Shown here: one piece after another, positions 35,595-46,466 of the stretch | How positions within the stretch are numbered: position 1 is the stretch's first letter | Layout: each line of letters starts with the position of its first letter | DNA from: JAHECQ01 sp963775125 | GTDB lineage: Bacteria; Actinomycetota; Acidimicrobiia; Acidimicrobiales; SZUA-35 | DNA length: 64,000 nucleotides | Direction of reading: 5' to 3' | NCBI GenBank assembly: GCA_963775125.1 | Contig: CAVZHQ010000005.1 | Coordinates: 434,001 to 498,000, forward strand | The notes under the pieces: generated by a model | Database searches by the model: none | The model's input: only the letters and a program-made list of their open reading frames with translations | What the model was told of the DNA's origin: nothing | Position numbers and translations under genes: made by a program

Positions 35595-37088
35595 ATGTTC
35601 GATTCGCTGACCGACAAGTTCGAAGGCATCTTCGGGCGCCTTCGCAACAAGGGCGTACTGACCGAAGCTGACGTCGACGAAGCTCTCAAAGAGATCCGCA
35701 TCGCGCTGCTCGAAGCCGACGTCAACCTCTCCGTGGTGCGGACCCTCCGGGACCGCATCCGAGAGCGGGCAACCGGCGAGGCCGTCCACAAAGCGCTCAA
35801 TCCTGCTCAGCAGGTGGTGAAGATCGTCAACGAGGAGCTCACTGCGGCCCTTGGCGGCGAGACCTTCGTCCTGCGCTACAACGCCAAGCCGCCGACCGTC
35901 GTGATGATGGCGGGCCTCCAAGGCTCGGGTAAGACCACCACCACAGGCAAGCTGGCCAAATGGTTCAAGAGCCAGGGTCGGCATCCTCTGCTGGTCGGCG
36001 CCGACCTTCAGCGTCCCGCCGCGGTCGAGCAGCTCCGCACCCTCGGACGCCAGGTCGATGTCCCCGTGTTCAGCGAGGCAACCGATCCGGTGTCGGTTGC
36101 GCGGGCCTCCATCGAAGAGGCAAAGCGCACCGGCCGAGACGTGGTCATCGTCGACACCGCAGGCCGTCTCGCCATCGACGAAGAACTGATGGAGCAGGTC
36201 CGCCTGATCTCCGAGGCGGTCGATCCCGACTACACCTTCCTCGTCGTCGACGCCATGACGGGCCAGGACGCCGTCACGGTTGCCGAGGCCTTCCACGAGA
36301 AGTTGGCGCTCGACGGCGTCATCCTCACCAAACTCGACGGCGACGCCCGCGGCGGTGCTGCGCTTTCGGTGAAGGAAGTCGTCGGTCGACCGATTGCCTT
36401 CGCGGCCACCGGCGAGAAGCTCGACGACTTCGAGGTCTTCCATCCCGACCGTATGGCCAGTCGGATTCTCGGCATGGGCGACATGCTCACCCTCATCGAG
36501 AAGGCCGAGCGCACCTTCGAGAAGGACGAAGCCGAGGCCGCGGCCGAGGCCCTGCTCGATGGTCGGTTCACGCTCGACGACTTCCTCGAGCAGATGCAGC
36601 AACTCAAGAAGATGGGCCCGCTCAGCGGTCTCATCGGGATGTTGCCCGGTCTCCCCAAGGAGATGCGTGACGTCCAGGTCGACGACGGCCAGCTCGGTCG
36701 CATCGAAGCCATCATCCGTTCGATGACCCGGATCGAGCGGGCCGACCCCGACCGCATCGACGCCTCCCGACGGGCCCGTATCGCCAAGGGTTCGGGCACC
36801 AACCCCAATGACGTCGCTCTTCTCGTTCGCCAGTTCAGCGAGATGCAGAAGATGATGAAGCGCCTCGGCGGACTCGGCACCAAGAAGGCCAAGAAGGGCC
36901 GCAAGGACAAGCAGGCGAAGGGCAAGGGTGGCAAGGCGGTCGGCGGTCGGGTGACGCCAAAGACGTCCTCCCGAGTCACTGAGGGGGGCAAGGCTCGAAA
37001 GACCCCGCTGATGCTCCCGGGTCTCGATCGGCTCGACAAGGACGACCTCGAGAAGCTTGCGGGTGATCTCGACGAGCTGGGCCGCTAG
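35595..37088 (+). CDS. ffh: Signal recognition particle protein Ffh
   Basis: 497 aa, intact. N domain (MFDSLTDKFEGIFGRLRNKG), GTPase G domain with GLQGSGKTTTTGKLAKW (G1), DLQRPAAVEQL, VDTAGRLAIDEELMEQ (G3), LTKLDGDARGGAALSV (G4), and the Met-rich M domain that binds signal peptides and 4.5S RNA (FLEQMQQLKKMGPLSGLIGM, and GSGTNPNDVALLVRQFSEM). A Lys/Gly-rich tail of ~60 residues (KKAKKGRKDKQAKGKGGK) extends the usual length. Cotranslational targeting with FtsY. Confidence 0.97.
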   Translation: MFDSLTDKFEGIFGRLRNKGVLTEADVDEALKEIRIALLEADVNLSVVRTLRDRIRERATGEAVHKALNPAQQVVKIVNEELTAALGGETFVLRYNAKPPTVVMMAGLQGSGKTTTTGKLAKWFKSQGRHPLLVGADLQRPAAVEQLRTLGRQVDVPVFSEATDPVSVARASIEEAKRTGRDVVIVDTAGRLAIDEELMEQVRLISEAVDPDYTFLVVDAMTGQDAVTVAEAFHEKLALDGVILTKLDGDARGGAALSVKEVVGRPIAFAATGEKLDDFEVFHPDRMASRILGMGDMLTLIEKAERTFEKDEAEAAAEALLDGRFTLDDFLEQMQQLKKMGPLSGLIGMLPGLPKEMRDVQVDDGQLGRIEAIIRSMTRIERADPDRIDASRRARIAKGSGTNPNDVALLVRQFSEMQKMMKRLGGLGTKKAKKGRKDKQAKGKGGKAVGGRVTPKTSSRVTEGGKARKTPLMLPGLDRLDKDDLEKLAGDLDELGR

Positions 37089-37144
37089 CTCCCACCGGCA
37101 GATCCGACTGGTGGAGCCGGGAACCTCGTGAGGTAGCATGCACG

Positions 37145-37195
37145 GTCGCCCGATTGTGGGCGACAAGCCCCACACGGAAACGCGAAAAGACGCGT
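37145..37195 (+). promoter_or_regulatory. Two hairpins in the rpsP leader
   Basis: The gap before rpsP contains gtcgccc-gattgt-gggcgac (37145-37164, 7-bp stem) and acgcg-aaaaga-cgcgt (37180-37195, 5-bp stem). They lie 46-96 bases before the rpsP GTG and could form a leader structure that controls the rpsP-khpA-rimM-trmD-rplS operon. No T-tract follows. Confidence 0.35.
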
Positions 37196-37240
37196 GCACC
37201 GGAACGTGAACAAACACGTGAACAGAGAAGAGAGACGCTC

Positions 37241-37561
37241 GTGGCAGTACGACTCCGCCTGATGCGGATGGGAAAGAAGAAGCAGCCGACCTACCGCATC
37301 GTTGCCGCCGATGCTCGGGCTCCGCGTGACGGTCGCTTCATCGAGATCGTGGGCACTTACAACCCCCGAACCGAACCCTCCGAGATCAAGATCGACAACG
37401 CCAAGGCCGTCGGCTGGCTCCGCAACGGCGCTCAGCCCAGCGATCGGGTGAAGAAGCTCCTCGAGATCTCGGGTGCCTGGACGGCGTTCGAGTCCGGTCA
37501 GACTCCTGACCAGTTGGTAGCTGCCGCCGCAGCTGCAGCCCCTGCCGGAGACGCTTCGTGA
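37241..37561 (+). CDS. rpsP: 30S ribosomal protein S16
   Basis: 106 aa, GTG start 37241. It begins VAVRLRLMRMGKKKQPTYRI, the S16 signature, followed by VAADARAPRDGRFIEIVGTYNP. A C-terminal Ala-rich extension (VAAAAAAAPAGDAS) is common in actinobacteria. An AGAGAAGAGAG purine stretch precedes the start. Its TGA overlaps the GTG of khpA (GTGA). Confidence 0.97.
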   Translation: MAVRLRLMRMGKKKQPTYRIVAADARAPRDGRFIEIVGTYNPRTEPSEIKIDNAKAVGWLRNGAQPSDRVKKLLEISGAWTAFESGQTPDQLVAAAAAAAPAGDAS

Positions 37562-37815
37562 GCGACGTGCTCGCGCCCACCGCAGAGTCGGTACTGCTGT
37601 ACCTGTGCAAGTCGGTCGTCGCATCGCCCGACGCCGTCTCCATCGACGCATCCTCGTCCGGCGAGGGTCGGGTTCGTTTCGACGTCACCGTCGACCCCGA
37701 CGACATGGGTCGGGTCATCGGCCGCCGCGGCCGGGTGGCTTCGGCCATCCGCACGGTCGTCGGTGCGGCCGGCGCCAAGGACGGCGTCACGACCGAGGTC
37801 GAGTTCGTCGAGTGA
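37558..37815 (+). CDS. khpA: KH-domain RNA-binding protein KhpA
   Basis: 85 aa, GTG start. A single KH domain with the GxxG loop in DDMGRVIGRRGRVASAIRTV. Small RNA-binding partner of KhpB/Jag, placed between rpsP and rimM as in most Gram-positive bacteria. It overlaps by 4 bases with both neighbours (GTGA at each end), so the three genes are translated as a unit. Confidence 0.93.
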   Translation: MSDVLAPTAESVLLYLCKSVVASPDAVSIDASSSGEGRVRFDVTVDPDDMGRVIGRRGRVASAIRTVVGAAGAKDGVTTEVEFVE

Positions 37816-38294
37816 GCGTCGGCCCGGACGGTCTCGACTTGCTCGAGGTCGGGCGGGTCGCCAAAGCCCACGGGCTTCGCGGTGAGCTCGAGCTTGCCTT
37901 CACCACCGACCTCGTCGCCGAGCGCACTGCGTTGGGCGCGCAACTGTGGATCGGCGGCGACGCCTACACCGTCGAATCGGCTCGCCCCCACAAACAGCAT
38001 CACCTCGTGATGCTGGCGGGTGTCGCCACCCGCGAAGCAGCCGAGGCCCTCCGGGGTAAGGCAATCTTGGCCGAACGGATCGACGACCCCGAACTGGTCT
38101 TCGTGCACGAGGTCATCGGGCTGCGCCTCGTCGATCAACACGGCACCGATCACGGCCAGGTCGCCTCCGTCATCGACAACCCCGCGTCGGATCTGATGGA
38201 ACTGACGGACGGCCGCCTGGTGCCGTTCGCCTTCCTCGTCGAGGTCGATGACGGACGGGTGCTGGTGAACATTCCCGCCGGCCTGCTGGACTGA
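37812..38294 (+). CDS. rimM: 16S rRNA maturation factor RimM
   Basis: 160 aa, GTG start 37812. N-terminal beta-barrel with LLEVGRVAKAHGLRGELELA, and a C-terminal PRC-barrel with ELVFVHEVIGLRLVDQHG and the end block LVPFAFLVEVDDGRVLVNIP. Binds S19 and 30S precursors. Coupled to khpA by a GTGA overlap. Confidence 0.95.
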   Translation: MSVGPDGLDLLEVGRVAKAHGLRGELELAFTTDLVAERTALGAQLWIGGDAYTVESARPHKQHHLVMLAGVATREAAEALRGKAILAERIDDPELVFVHEVIGLRLVDQHGTDHGQVASVIDNPASDLMELTDGRLVPFAFLVEVDDGRVLVNIPAGLLD

Positions 38295-38326
38295 GCGTCC
38301 GATGCCCGCAGCTCCGGATCGACGTC

Positions 38327-39048
38327 TTGACGATCTTTCCCGATCTGATCGATCAGTTCTCGGCGGCCAGTGTGGTTGGCCGAGGCCAGCGAGACGGGGT
38401 CATCGCGGTCCGCAGCATCGATCTGCGTGACGCGACCACCGACCGACATCGCACCGTCGACGACGCCCCCTTCGGCGGGGGAGCGGGCATGGTCATGAAG
38501 CCCGAGCCGATCTTCGACACCGTCGAACAGAACGACGTGCAGCGGCCGCTGCTCTACCTGTCGCCGGCCGGTCGGCGCTTCGACCAGGCGTACGCCCACG
38601 AGTTGGCCGCCAGCGGGGGCTTCTCGTTGCTGTGCGGCCGCTACGAAGGTGTCGACGAACGCGTCCGAGCCCACCTGATCGACGGTGAGATATCGATTGG
38701 TGATGTCGTCCTGGCCGGAGGCGAAGCGGCCGCGTTGGTGATCATCGAGGCCGTCGCTCGCCTGGTGCCGGGGGTACTGGGCAACGCTCGATTCGTCGAG
38801 CGACGAATCGTTCTCCGATGGTCTCCTCGAATACCCCCACTACACCCGACCAGCCGAGTACCGGGGCTGGTCGGTTCCCGAGGTGTTGACCTCGGGGAAC
38901 CATGCCCTCGTCGAGCGCTGGCGGCGGGCGCACGCCGCTGTCGCGGACCATTGCCCTGCGGCCCGATCTCATCGAGGCCCGTGGCGGGCTGAGCCCGAGC
39001 GATCGCGCCCTCCTGGTTGAATTCGGACTCGGTCCCATTACCCTCTGA
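38327..39048 (+). CDS. trmD: tRNA (guanine(37)-N(1))-methyltransferase TrmD, two frameshifts
   Basis: SPOUT methyltransferase making m1G37, needed to prevent +1 slippage. Frame 1: LTIFPDLIDQF, DDAPFGGGAGMVMKPEPI, LLCGRYEGVDERV, ISIGDVVLAGGE (trefoil-knot motifs). After GVLGNA the frame jumps at about 38789: one extra base; repaired it reads DSSSDESFSDGLLEYPHYTRP and GWSVPEVLTSGNHALVERWR. A second extra base at about 38940 leads to SRTIALRPDLIEARGGLS and the stop at 39046-39048. The TTG at 38327 is the only standard start in frame, but homology (RIDVLTIFPD) begins four codons earlier, so the true start may be upstream or hidden by an error. Confidence 0.88.
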
Positions 39049-39095
39049 GGGCTGGCTGCCCGGCACGCCGCCTTTACAACCCTCAGGATCGAATC

Positions 39096-39443
39096 ATGAA
39101 CCTCACCGATGTCGTCGAACAATCTCAGCTCCGTGACGATGTTCCGGACTTCGCCCCCGGCGACACCCTCAAGGTGCACGTCAAGGTCGTCGAGAACAAC
39201 CGTGAGCGTGTTCAGGTGTTCCAGGGCGTCGTGATCGCCCGCCGCGGTGCTTCGGTCCGCGAAACGTTCACGGTCCGCAAGCTCAGCTTCGGCGTAGGTG
39301 TCGAGCGCACCTTCCCCGTCCACTCGCCCATCATCGACAAGATCGAGGTGATGACTCGCGGTGACGTACGTCGTGCGAAGCTGTACTACCTGCGTGACCG
39401 CGTGGGCAAGGCCGCCAAGGTCAAAGAGAAGCGCTACAACTGA
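39096..39443 (+). CDS. rplS: 50S ribosomal protein L19
   Basis: 115 aa, intact. Signature segments FAPGDTLKVHVKVVENNRER, VQVFQGVVIARRGASVRETF and GVGVERTFPVHSPIIDKIEV; ends RAKLYYLRDRVGKAAKVKEK. Sits at the 30S-50S interface. ATG start. In many actinobacteria lepB and rnhB follow rplS; here yraN follows directly. Confidence 0.97.
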   Translation: MNLTDVVEQSQLRDDVPDFAPGDTLKVHVKVVENNRERVQVFQGVVIARRGASVRETFTVRKLSFGVGVERTFPVHSPIIDKIEVMTRGDVRRAKLYYLRDRVGKAAKVKEKRYN

Positions 39444-39471
39444 CTCAACCCCTGACGCGCTGGTCGGTCCG

Positions 39472-39815
39472 ATGACCGCAGCGCACGAGTTGGGGCGACG
39501 CGGAGAAGACGCGGCGGCCGCGCACTACGAACGCCTGGGCTTCGCGTTGCACCGCAATTGGCGGGGCCAGCGGGGTGAACTCGACCTCATCTGCATCCAG
39601 GGCGGACTCGCCGTCTTCTGCGAGGTGAAGACCCGCAGCTCGGACCGCTTCGGGCGCGGGGCCGAGGCGGTCGATGCGCCGCAAGCAGCAGACGATCCGG
39701 CGTTTGGCGGCCCAATGGTTGGCGCAGCAGTCGCAGTCCTATCGCGAGCTTCGGTTCGACGTGGTCGAGGTCGATGCCCGCGGTTACTTTGCAGATCCAC
39801 GAGGGTTGCTTCTGA
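39472..39815 (+). CDS. yraN: YraN/UPF0102 nuclease-fold protein, two frameshifts
   Basis: About 114 aa when repaired. HELGRRGEDAAAAHYERLGF, RNWRGQRGELDLICIQGG and VFCEVKTRSSDRFGRGAEAV give the endonuclease-like core (E ... GELDLI ... EVK). At about 39679 one extra base shifts the frame; the next frame gives RKQQTIRRLAAQWLAQQSQ and YRELRFDVVEVDA. A second extra base at about 39779 leads to the short end VTLQIHEGCF and the TGA at 39813-39815. Function unknown; conserved Holliday-resolvase-like fold. Confidence 0.82.
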
Positions 39816-39887
39816 AGGTGCTCCCGATCGGACCGCGTCCGGCCGTCCCTCACCCGCAGCGATCAATCCGCTACAGTACGTCGCACT

Positions 39888-42745
39888 GTGGCTACAACGA
39901 ATCGGAAACCTGTGCGTTCCGGTCGAGGGGCTGCGGGCGGTCGATCGGGTACTCGTCCCCAGAAGACGAGCCCTTCAGCGCGCGCTCGGAACGCAGCGCG
40001 CCACGACCACCGCGAAACACGCCGCGAGGTGCAAGGCATTGTCTTGCTCGTGCTGGCGACACTCCTCGCCCTGTCCCTGTACACCTCGGCCATCGGCGTC
40101 GTCGGCCGGTTCTTCGCCGAGTCGGCTGGTCGGTTCGTCGGCCTGGCGCGCTACGCCGTGCCGGTTGCGTTGGCCGTTGCCGGTTGGCAACGTCTTCGAC
40201 CGATTCCCGAGCGACGCGATGCTGCCCGGTTCCGGGGCGAGGTGGTCGCCTGGTCGCTGTCGGCCGCAGCGTTGTTCTGTGTCTTCGACCTCGTGGGCGG
40301 ACGACCCGGTTGGGGATCGCCGGAAGACAAGCTCTGTCGGGCGCGGGGGGTTGGGCCGGCGTATGGATCGGCGGCACCCTCGAGCGCTACCTCGGGTACT
40401 GGGGCGAGATCATCCTCACCGCAGGAATGCTGGTCATCGCGCTCGTCATGCTCACGAGCCTGTCGGCGGGATCGGCGGCCGAGGCGGTGTCGGTGCAGGG
40501 CATGCGGGCCAGGGAGTGGTTCTCCGCGCTGCTCACCGGCAGGACCCGAGAGGAAGGGGCACCGCAGTACCCGCAACCCGCGCGGAGGGGTACTGCTCGA
40601 TCTCGAGTTTGCCGACCGGCGACCGCCGCCCCCAAGCCTCGTCGCCGGAAGTCGGCGGAATCTGAGCGACCCGAAGGCTTCGAACTGCCGCCGCCGATTG
40701 TCGGGCAACGATCCCTTCGGCTCGGCCAAGTACATCGATCTTCGAGCCGACGCCGACGCCGTCCGGCCCGACCGACAGTCCCGACGCTTCACGGCATTCC
40801 CGACGAAGCGCTCGCTCCCGACAACGCGGGCTATCTCGGCCGGCATTGCCGGGCCGCTCGTCGAGCCGATCTCCGATCCGACGCTGGCCACCTCCAAACC
40901 GTCGCCCGGCCAGACCTCACCCGGGCTGACCCGCTGGGACGAGCCCGCGGCCGAGCCGTTCATCGACATCCCCAAGCCGGCGGTGGTCGGTTCGCTCTCG
41001 ATGATGACGCCTCTGCCCGGCGCCGGAGCTTGGACGTTGCCGCCGATGGATCTCCTGGGCCGGAGCGAAGGCCAGGACATCGACCGGGCAACGGTCGAGA
41101 AGACCGGCCGCCAGTTGGAGCACGCGTTGGCCGAACACGGTGTCGAGACCCGCCTGATCGGTGTCGTCGTCGGCCCGACCGTCAGCCGCTTCGAGCTCGA
41201 ACTCGGACCCGGGGTCAAGGTCAACCGCGTCACGTCGCCTCCACAAGGACATCGCCTACGCGATGGCCACGCCGGACGTTCGCATCCTGGCGCCGATTCC
41301 CGGCAAGCAGGCCATCGGCGTCGAAGTCCCGAACGTTCGTCGCCAGATCATCACCGTCGGGGACCTCCTGTACTCCGAAGAGGCCGCACGGGCGACGCAT
41401 CCCCTCGAGGTGACGCTGGGGCGCGACATCACGGGCCGAACGGTGATGGCCAATCTGGCCAAGATGCCCCACCTGCTCGTCGCCGGGCAGACCGGCTCGG
41501 GCAAGTCGAGCTGCATCAACTCGATGCTCACCTCGCTTGCTCATGCGCACCACACCCGAACAGGTTCGCCTGATCCTGGTCGACCCCAAGCGGGTCGAGC
41601 TCACCCAGTACGAGCGACTTCCGCACCTGCTCACCGAGGTCGTCACCGACCCGAAGAAGGCGGCGAACGCCCTGGCGTGGGGCGTCCGGGAGATGGAACG
41701 CCGCTACGACGTGCTGAGCGAGTTCGGCGTCCGCGACATCGACGGCTACAACAAGGCCGTGGTCGAGGGTCGTGTCCCGCCCCGGATGGGCCCCGACGGT
41801 GAGCCGATCGAGGCCCAGAAGCTGAGCTACATCGTGATCGTCCTCGACGAGCTCGCCGACCTCATGATGGTCGCCGCCCGCGACGTCGAGGAGTCGATCT
41901 GCCGCATCGCCCAGAAGGCGCGCGCCGTCGGCATCCACCTCGTCATCGCCACCCAGCGGCCGTCGACCAACGTCATCACCGGTCTCATCAAGGCCAACGT
42001 GCCGGCCCGCCTGGCGTTCGCGGTGTCGAGCCTCACCGACTCGCGCGTGATCCTCGACCAGAGCGGCGCCGAGCGACTCGTCGGCCGGGGCGACGGCCTG
42101 CTCCTCGACGGCACCACCAGCACAGGCGACCCGATTCCAGGGTGCATGGGTGACCGAGGAGGAAGTCAGCGCCATCGTCGAGCACTGGGTCAACCAGGCG
42201 CCCGAGGTCATCTTCGACAGCCGGGTCCAGGGCGACGAGGTCAGCGAGACCGCTTCGTGCGATTCCTGGTGGCAGCTCGGGCGACGAGGACGACGACGAA
42301 CTGATGCTGCAGGCAATGGAGCTGATCGTTCGCGTCGCAGCTCGGCTCGACCTCGATGCTCCAGCGCAAGCTGCGGGTCGGGTTCGCCCGTGCCGGACGC
42401 CTGATGGATCTGCTGGAGGAGCGTGGGGTCGTCGGTCCGTCGCTCGGCTCCAAGGCCCGCGAGGTCAACATGACCGCTCAGGACCTGGATGCCGGCAATT
42501 GGCCGCCGGCGATGCGCATGGGCGGGGCGCCGCCCCCCAGGTCGTCCACGACGTCGATCTCGTGTCTCGTTGGATGAGCCGAGGTTCGAGGCTCGGCGCC
42601 CCCGTTGCTGACGTCGAGCTCGGCGACGACGCCGCCAACAGGTTCGCCGACGAGTTCTCCGACGATCGACGACGAGGACGAGTTCGCCGGTGGAGCGTTC
42701 GATCCGGCGCTGGCGCCTCCGCCCGGCTATCGCCGGCCCGACTGA
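39888..42745 (+). CDS. ftsK: DNA translocase FtsK/SpoIIIE, at least seven frameshifts
   Basis: Cell-division DNA pump. In order: basic N-terminus; TM helices (GIVLLVLATLLALSLYTSA, YAVPVALAVAGW, ILTAGMLVIALVML); a long linker; the alpha domain with LIGVVVGPTVSRFELELGPG; Walker A LLVAGQTGSGKSSCINSML; RLILVDPKRVELTQYERLPH; Walker B YIVIVLDELADLMM; ATQRPSTNVITGLIKANVP; and the gamma winged helix MLQRKLRVGFARAGRLMDLL. The frame changes at about 40333, within 40570-40930, about 41238, 41539, 42143, 42255 and 42335, and again in the tail, mostly by one extra base. Each piece is conserved, so the gene is probably whole in the cell. GTG start 39888; stop 42743-42745 after an Asp/Pro-rich tail. Confidence 0.9.
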
Positions 42746-42788
42746 CCATCGGCGGTGAACACCCTGATGATGCCGAGGCGTCGTCCGC

Positions 42789-43294
42789 ATGCGTGGTCTA
42801 CCGCTTGTCGTGGCCGCCTTCGTTCTGCTCTGGTCGGCACCGGCCTCGGCGCACTCCGGGCCGGCCCAGGTGTCCCCGGAGGCGCTCTCGACCGTCGGCG
42901 GCGAGGTGACCACGGTGGCCCTGGTCTTCGTCGAGCCGTTGACCGAGGTCGAGCTGGAGGTGGTCGGACCCGACGGCCGGGCCCTCGCGGGCACCCTCGC
43001 TCGACCCCAGTCCCATCTGGCCGAACTGGCGATCGACCCCATCGAGGCCCCGGGCTCCTACCTGGTCCGGTACCGGGTGACCTTCGAAGACGGTGCCGAG
43101 TTCTCGGGTGAGCATCGCTTCACCTACGACCCTGCTGCGCCGCAGCCAGTCGATCTACCCCGGGTCGTGCCGGTCGACGTGACGTCCTCGTCGAGCGGGG
43201 TGAGCCGTTGTTGATCGTGGGCGGCCCCGTTGTGGTGCTTGCGGCCGCCGGCGTCCTGCTCCGGCGCCGTCAGCAGAGCAGCTCGCGCCGTTAG
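42789..43294 (+). CDS. CopC-domain extracytoplasmic protein with C-terminal TM anchor, one frameshift
   Basis: About 168 aa when repaired. Signal peptide (LPLVVAAFVLLWSAPASA), mature N-terminus AHSGPAQVSPEA with the copper-ligand-type His of CopC, then a beta-sandwich (VGGEVTTVALVFVEPL, GSYLVRYRVTFEDGAEFSGE) with HRF at its end. After a Ser-rich linker the frame breaks at the G-run 43197-43200 (one G short); the next frame gives the TM helix LLIVGGPVVVLAAAGVLL and RRRQQSSSRR, ending at 43294. Possible copper binding or carriage; no YcnJ/CopD partner gene is nearby. Confidence 0.75.
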
Positions 43295-43303
43295 CCTGTC
43301 CAG

Positions 43304-44550
<1,247 letters not shown>

Positions 44551-44554
<4 letters not shown>

Positions 44555-45120
44555 CCGGCGCGGTCGATCTCATCGGCCGCTCCCGCTACGCCCTTGCGGC
44601 CAACGCGCTCACGATCAGCCGGTTCCTGCTTTCGCCGGTGTTGGCCGCGCTCATCCTGCAGCAGAACCCTTGGTGGCTCACGTTCTGGCTGGGCTGGGCG
44701 CTCGGCGCCACCGACCTCTTCGACGGTCGCCTGGCCCGTCAGGCCGAGCCCACCCGGTTCGGCGCGTTCTTCGATCCGCTCGCCGACAAGCTCGTGGTAC
44801 TCCTGGCCGGTTTCGCCCTGGTGTCCATCGACCGGTTCCCCCTGCTGCCCATGGTGCTCATCACCATCCGCGAGGTCGGCATCATGGTGTACCGGTCCTA
44901 CTGGGGCCGCCGCGGACTCTCGATCCCGGCAAGGACCTCGGCCAAGTACAAGACGTTCATCCAGGGCATCGCCATCGCGGCCGCCATGTGCCCGGCCCTG
45001 GACTCTGCGTTGTGGGTGGCCGACGCCCTGCTCTGGTTGGCCGTCGTCTTCACGATCGGAACAGCAGTGCAATACATGTTGGATGGGCAAGATGCGCTCC
45101 GCACCGGCGGAACGCGCTGA
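44551..45120 (+). CDS. pgsA: CDP-diacylglycerol-glycerol-3-phosphate 3-phosphatidyltransferase
   Basis: 189 aa, integral membrane. The CDP-alcohol phosphotransferase motif D-x2-D-G-x2-A-R-x8-G-x3-D-x3-D is complete in TDLFDGRLARQAEPTRFGA followed by FFDPLADK. Several TM helices follow. First committed step of phosphatidylglycerol synthesis. GTG 44551 overlaps the rimO stop (GTGA). pgsA-cinA order is standard for actinobacteria. Confidence 0.93.
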
Positions 45121-45160
45121 CACGCGCCGCACACCGGGGCGCGCAACGAGGGGATGAAGC

Positions 45161-46366
45161 ATGAGGGTCGAAGTCGTTGCTGTTGGCACCGAGTTGTTGC
45201 TGGGCCAGATCGTTGACACCAACTCGTCGTGGATCGGCGAGCAGTTGGCCGCGGTCGGGCTCGATTCGCATTATCAGACCAAGGTCGGCGACAACCCGGA
45301 GCGAATCCGCGAGGTTCTCACCCAGGCACTCGAACGCAGCGACGCCGTCATCTGCTGCGGTGGCCTCGGCCCGACCCAGGACGACCTGACCCGGGAAGTC
45401 ATTGCCGAGATGCTCGGGTCCGAACTCGTGCTCGACGAAGGCATCGCTGACCGCATCCGGGCCATGTTCGCCAGCCGCGGTCGGGAGATGTCGGCCAACA
45501 ACCTCCGGCAGGCAATGGTGCCGACCGGATGCACGACGCTGCCCCAGCAACCCGGCACGGCTCCGGGTTTGCGCTGCCCGGTCCAGGTCAACGGCGTCGA
45601 GAAAGTCATCTATGCCGTGCCCGGCGTGCCCTACGAGATGCGCGAGATGGTCGAGGGTTTCATCCTCGGCGATCTCGTGGCCCGGTCCGGGGAACCTGCG
45701 GTCATCCGGAGCCGTGTGCTCCGCACGTGGGGAGCGTCGGAGTCGGCGTTGGCCGAGATGCTGGCCGACCGCATCGATCAGTTGGACGGCATCGGCAATC
45801 CGACGTTGGCGTTCCTGGCCAGCGGCGTCGAAGGCATCAAGGTCCGCATCACGGCCAAGGCCGTCGACGAACACGCTGCGGTGTCCTTGCTCGATGCCGA
45901 GGAGGCGGTGCTCTTGCCGCTCGTCGGACACCTGGTCTTCGCCCGGGACGACGACAACATGGAGACCATCGTGTTGCGGGCGCTGGCGGAACGGGGGCTG
46001 ACCCTCGCCGCCGCCGAGACCCTCACCGGCGGGTTCCTCGCGTCACGATTGTCGGCCATGGCCCACACCGAAGGGACGTGGTTGGGGGCGATGATTCACA
46101 TGCCTCCGACCGAGCCCGCGAGCGATGACGCGTCGGGCGAGGCCGCAGCGGTCGAGCTGGCCGAACGAGCCCGCGCCCATCACGGGGCCGATGTCGGTGT
46201 CGCCGTCCACGGCGCACCCGGATCCGGTGTCGTGCACCTTGCCATTGCGTCCGATGACGGCGCGCTCGGCAGCACGCTCAAGGTGCCGGCCGATCGGGAA
46301 CGCACGAGGCAATTCTCCACCATCACCGTGCTCGACGTGTTGCGCCGGGTCTTGGAACAGGGCTGA
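45161..46366 (+). CDS. cinA: CinA-family protein with a degenerate C-terminal deamidase domain
   Basis: 401 aa. The N-terminal MoCF/COG1058 domain is well conserved: MRVEVVAVGTELLLGQIVDT, CCGGLGPTQDDLTREVIAE, ANNLRQAMVPTGCTTLP, PGVPYEMREM. This domain hydrolyses ADP-ribose-type nucleotides in studied members. The C-terminal PncC-like domain, which deamidates NMN, has lost its marks: AESCTGG is AETLTGGF, the following Tyr/Lys stretch (as in AYS-x-x-x-K) is replaced by IHMPPTEPASDDASGEA, and the late GPGG-type loop is VHGAPGSGV. The deamidase is probably inactive. It lies 40 bp after pgsA. Confidence 0.9.
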   Translation: MRVEVVAVGTELLLGQIVDTNSSWIGEQLAAVGLDSHYQTKVGDNPERIREVLTQALERSDAVICCGGLGPTQDDLTREVIAEMLGSELVLDEGIADRIRAMFASRGREMSANNLRQAMVPTGCTTLPQQPGTAPGLRCPVQVNGVEKVIYAVPGVPYEMREMVEGFILGDLVARSGEPAVIRSRVLRTWGASESALAEMLADRIDQLDGIGNPTLAFLASGVEGIKVRITAKAVDEHAAVSLLDAEEAVLLPLVGHLVFARDDDNMETIVLRALAERGLTLAAAETLTGGFLASRLSAMAHTEGTWLGAMIHMPPTEPASDDASGEAAAVELAERARAHHGADVGVAVHGAPGSGVVHLAIASDDGALGSTLKVPADRERTRQFSTITVLDVLRRVLEQG

Positions 46367-46444
46367 ATCCAGCACGCCCGCATCGAACCGTCCGGAGTGA
46401 ACTCCAAACCCGAGACGATGGGCCCTCCGCCCACCGCCTCGGAT

Positions 46445-46466
46445 TGACCGGACCCTCACCCGGTCA
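46445..46466. terminator. Weak hairpin after cinA
   Basis: tgaccgg (46445-46451) pairs with ccggtca (46460-46466) across an 8-base loop, in the 198-bp gap between the convergent cinA and SARP genes. No T-tract. I see no gene or other structure in the rest of this gap. Confidence 0.35.

Noticed and set aside
34380..37217. 945-codon open frame on the minus strand
   Set aside because: Antisense of ftsY and ffh, both with complete GTPase motifs. No recognisable domain in the antisense product.
39888..42745. Programmed frameshifting in ftsK
   Set aside because: Too many sites, no slippery heptamers with following structures, and the same lesion type occurs in unrelated neighbours.
42789..43214. 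CopC protein ending at 43214 as annotated by the raw frame
   Set aside because: It would end without the TM anchor that is plainly encoded one frame over; a missing G at 43197-43200 is the better reading.
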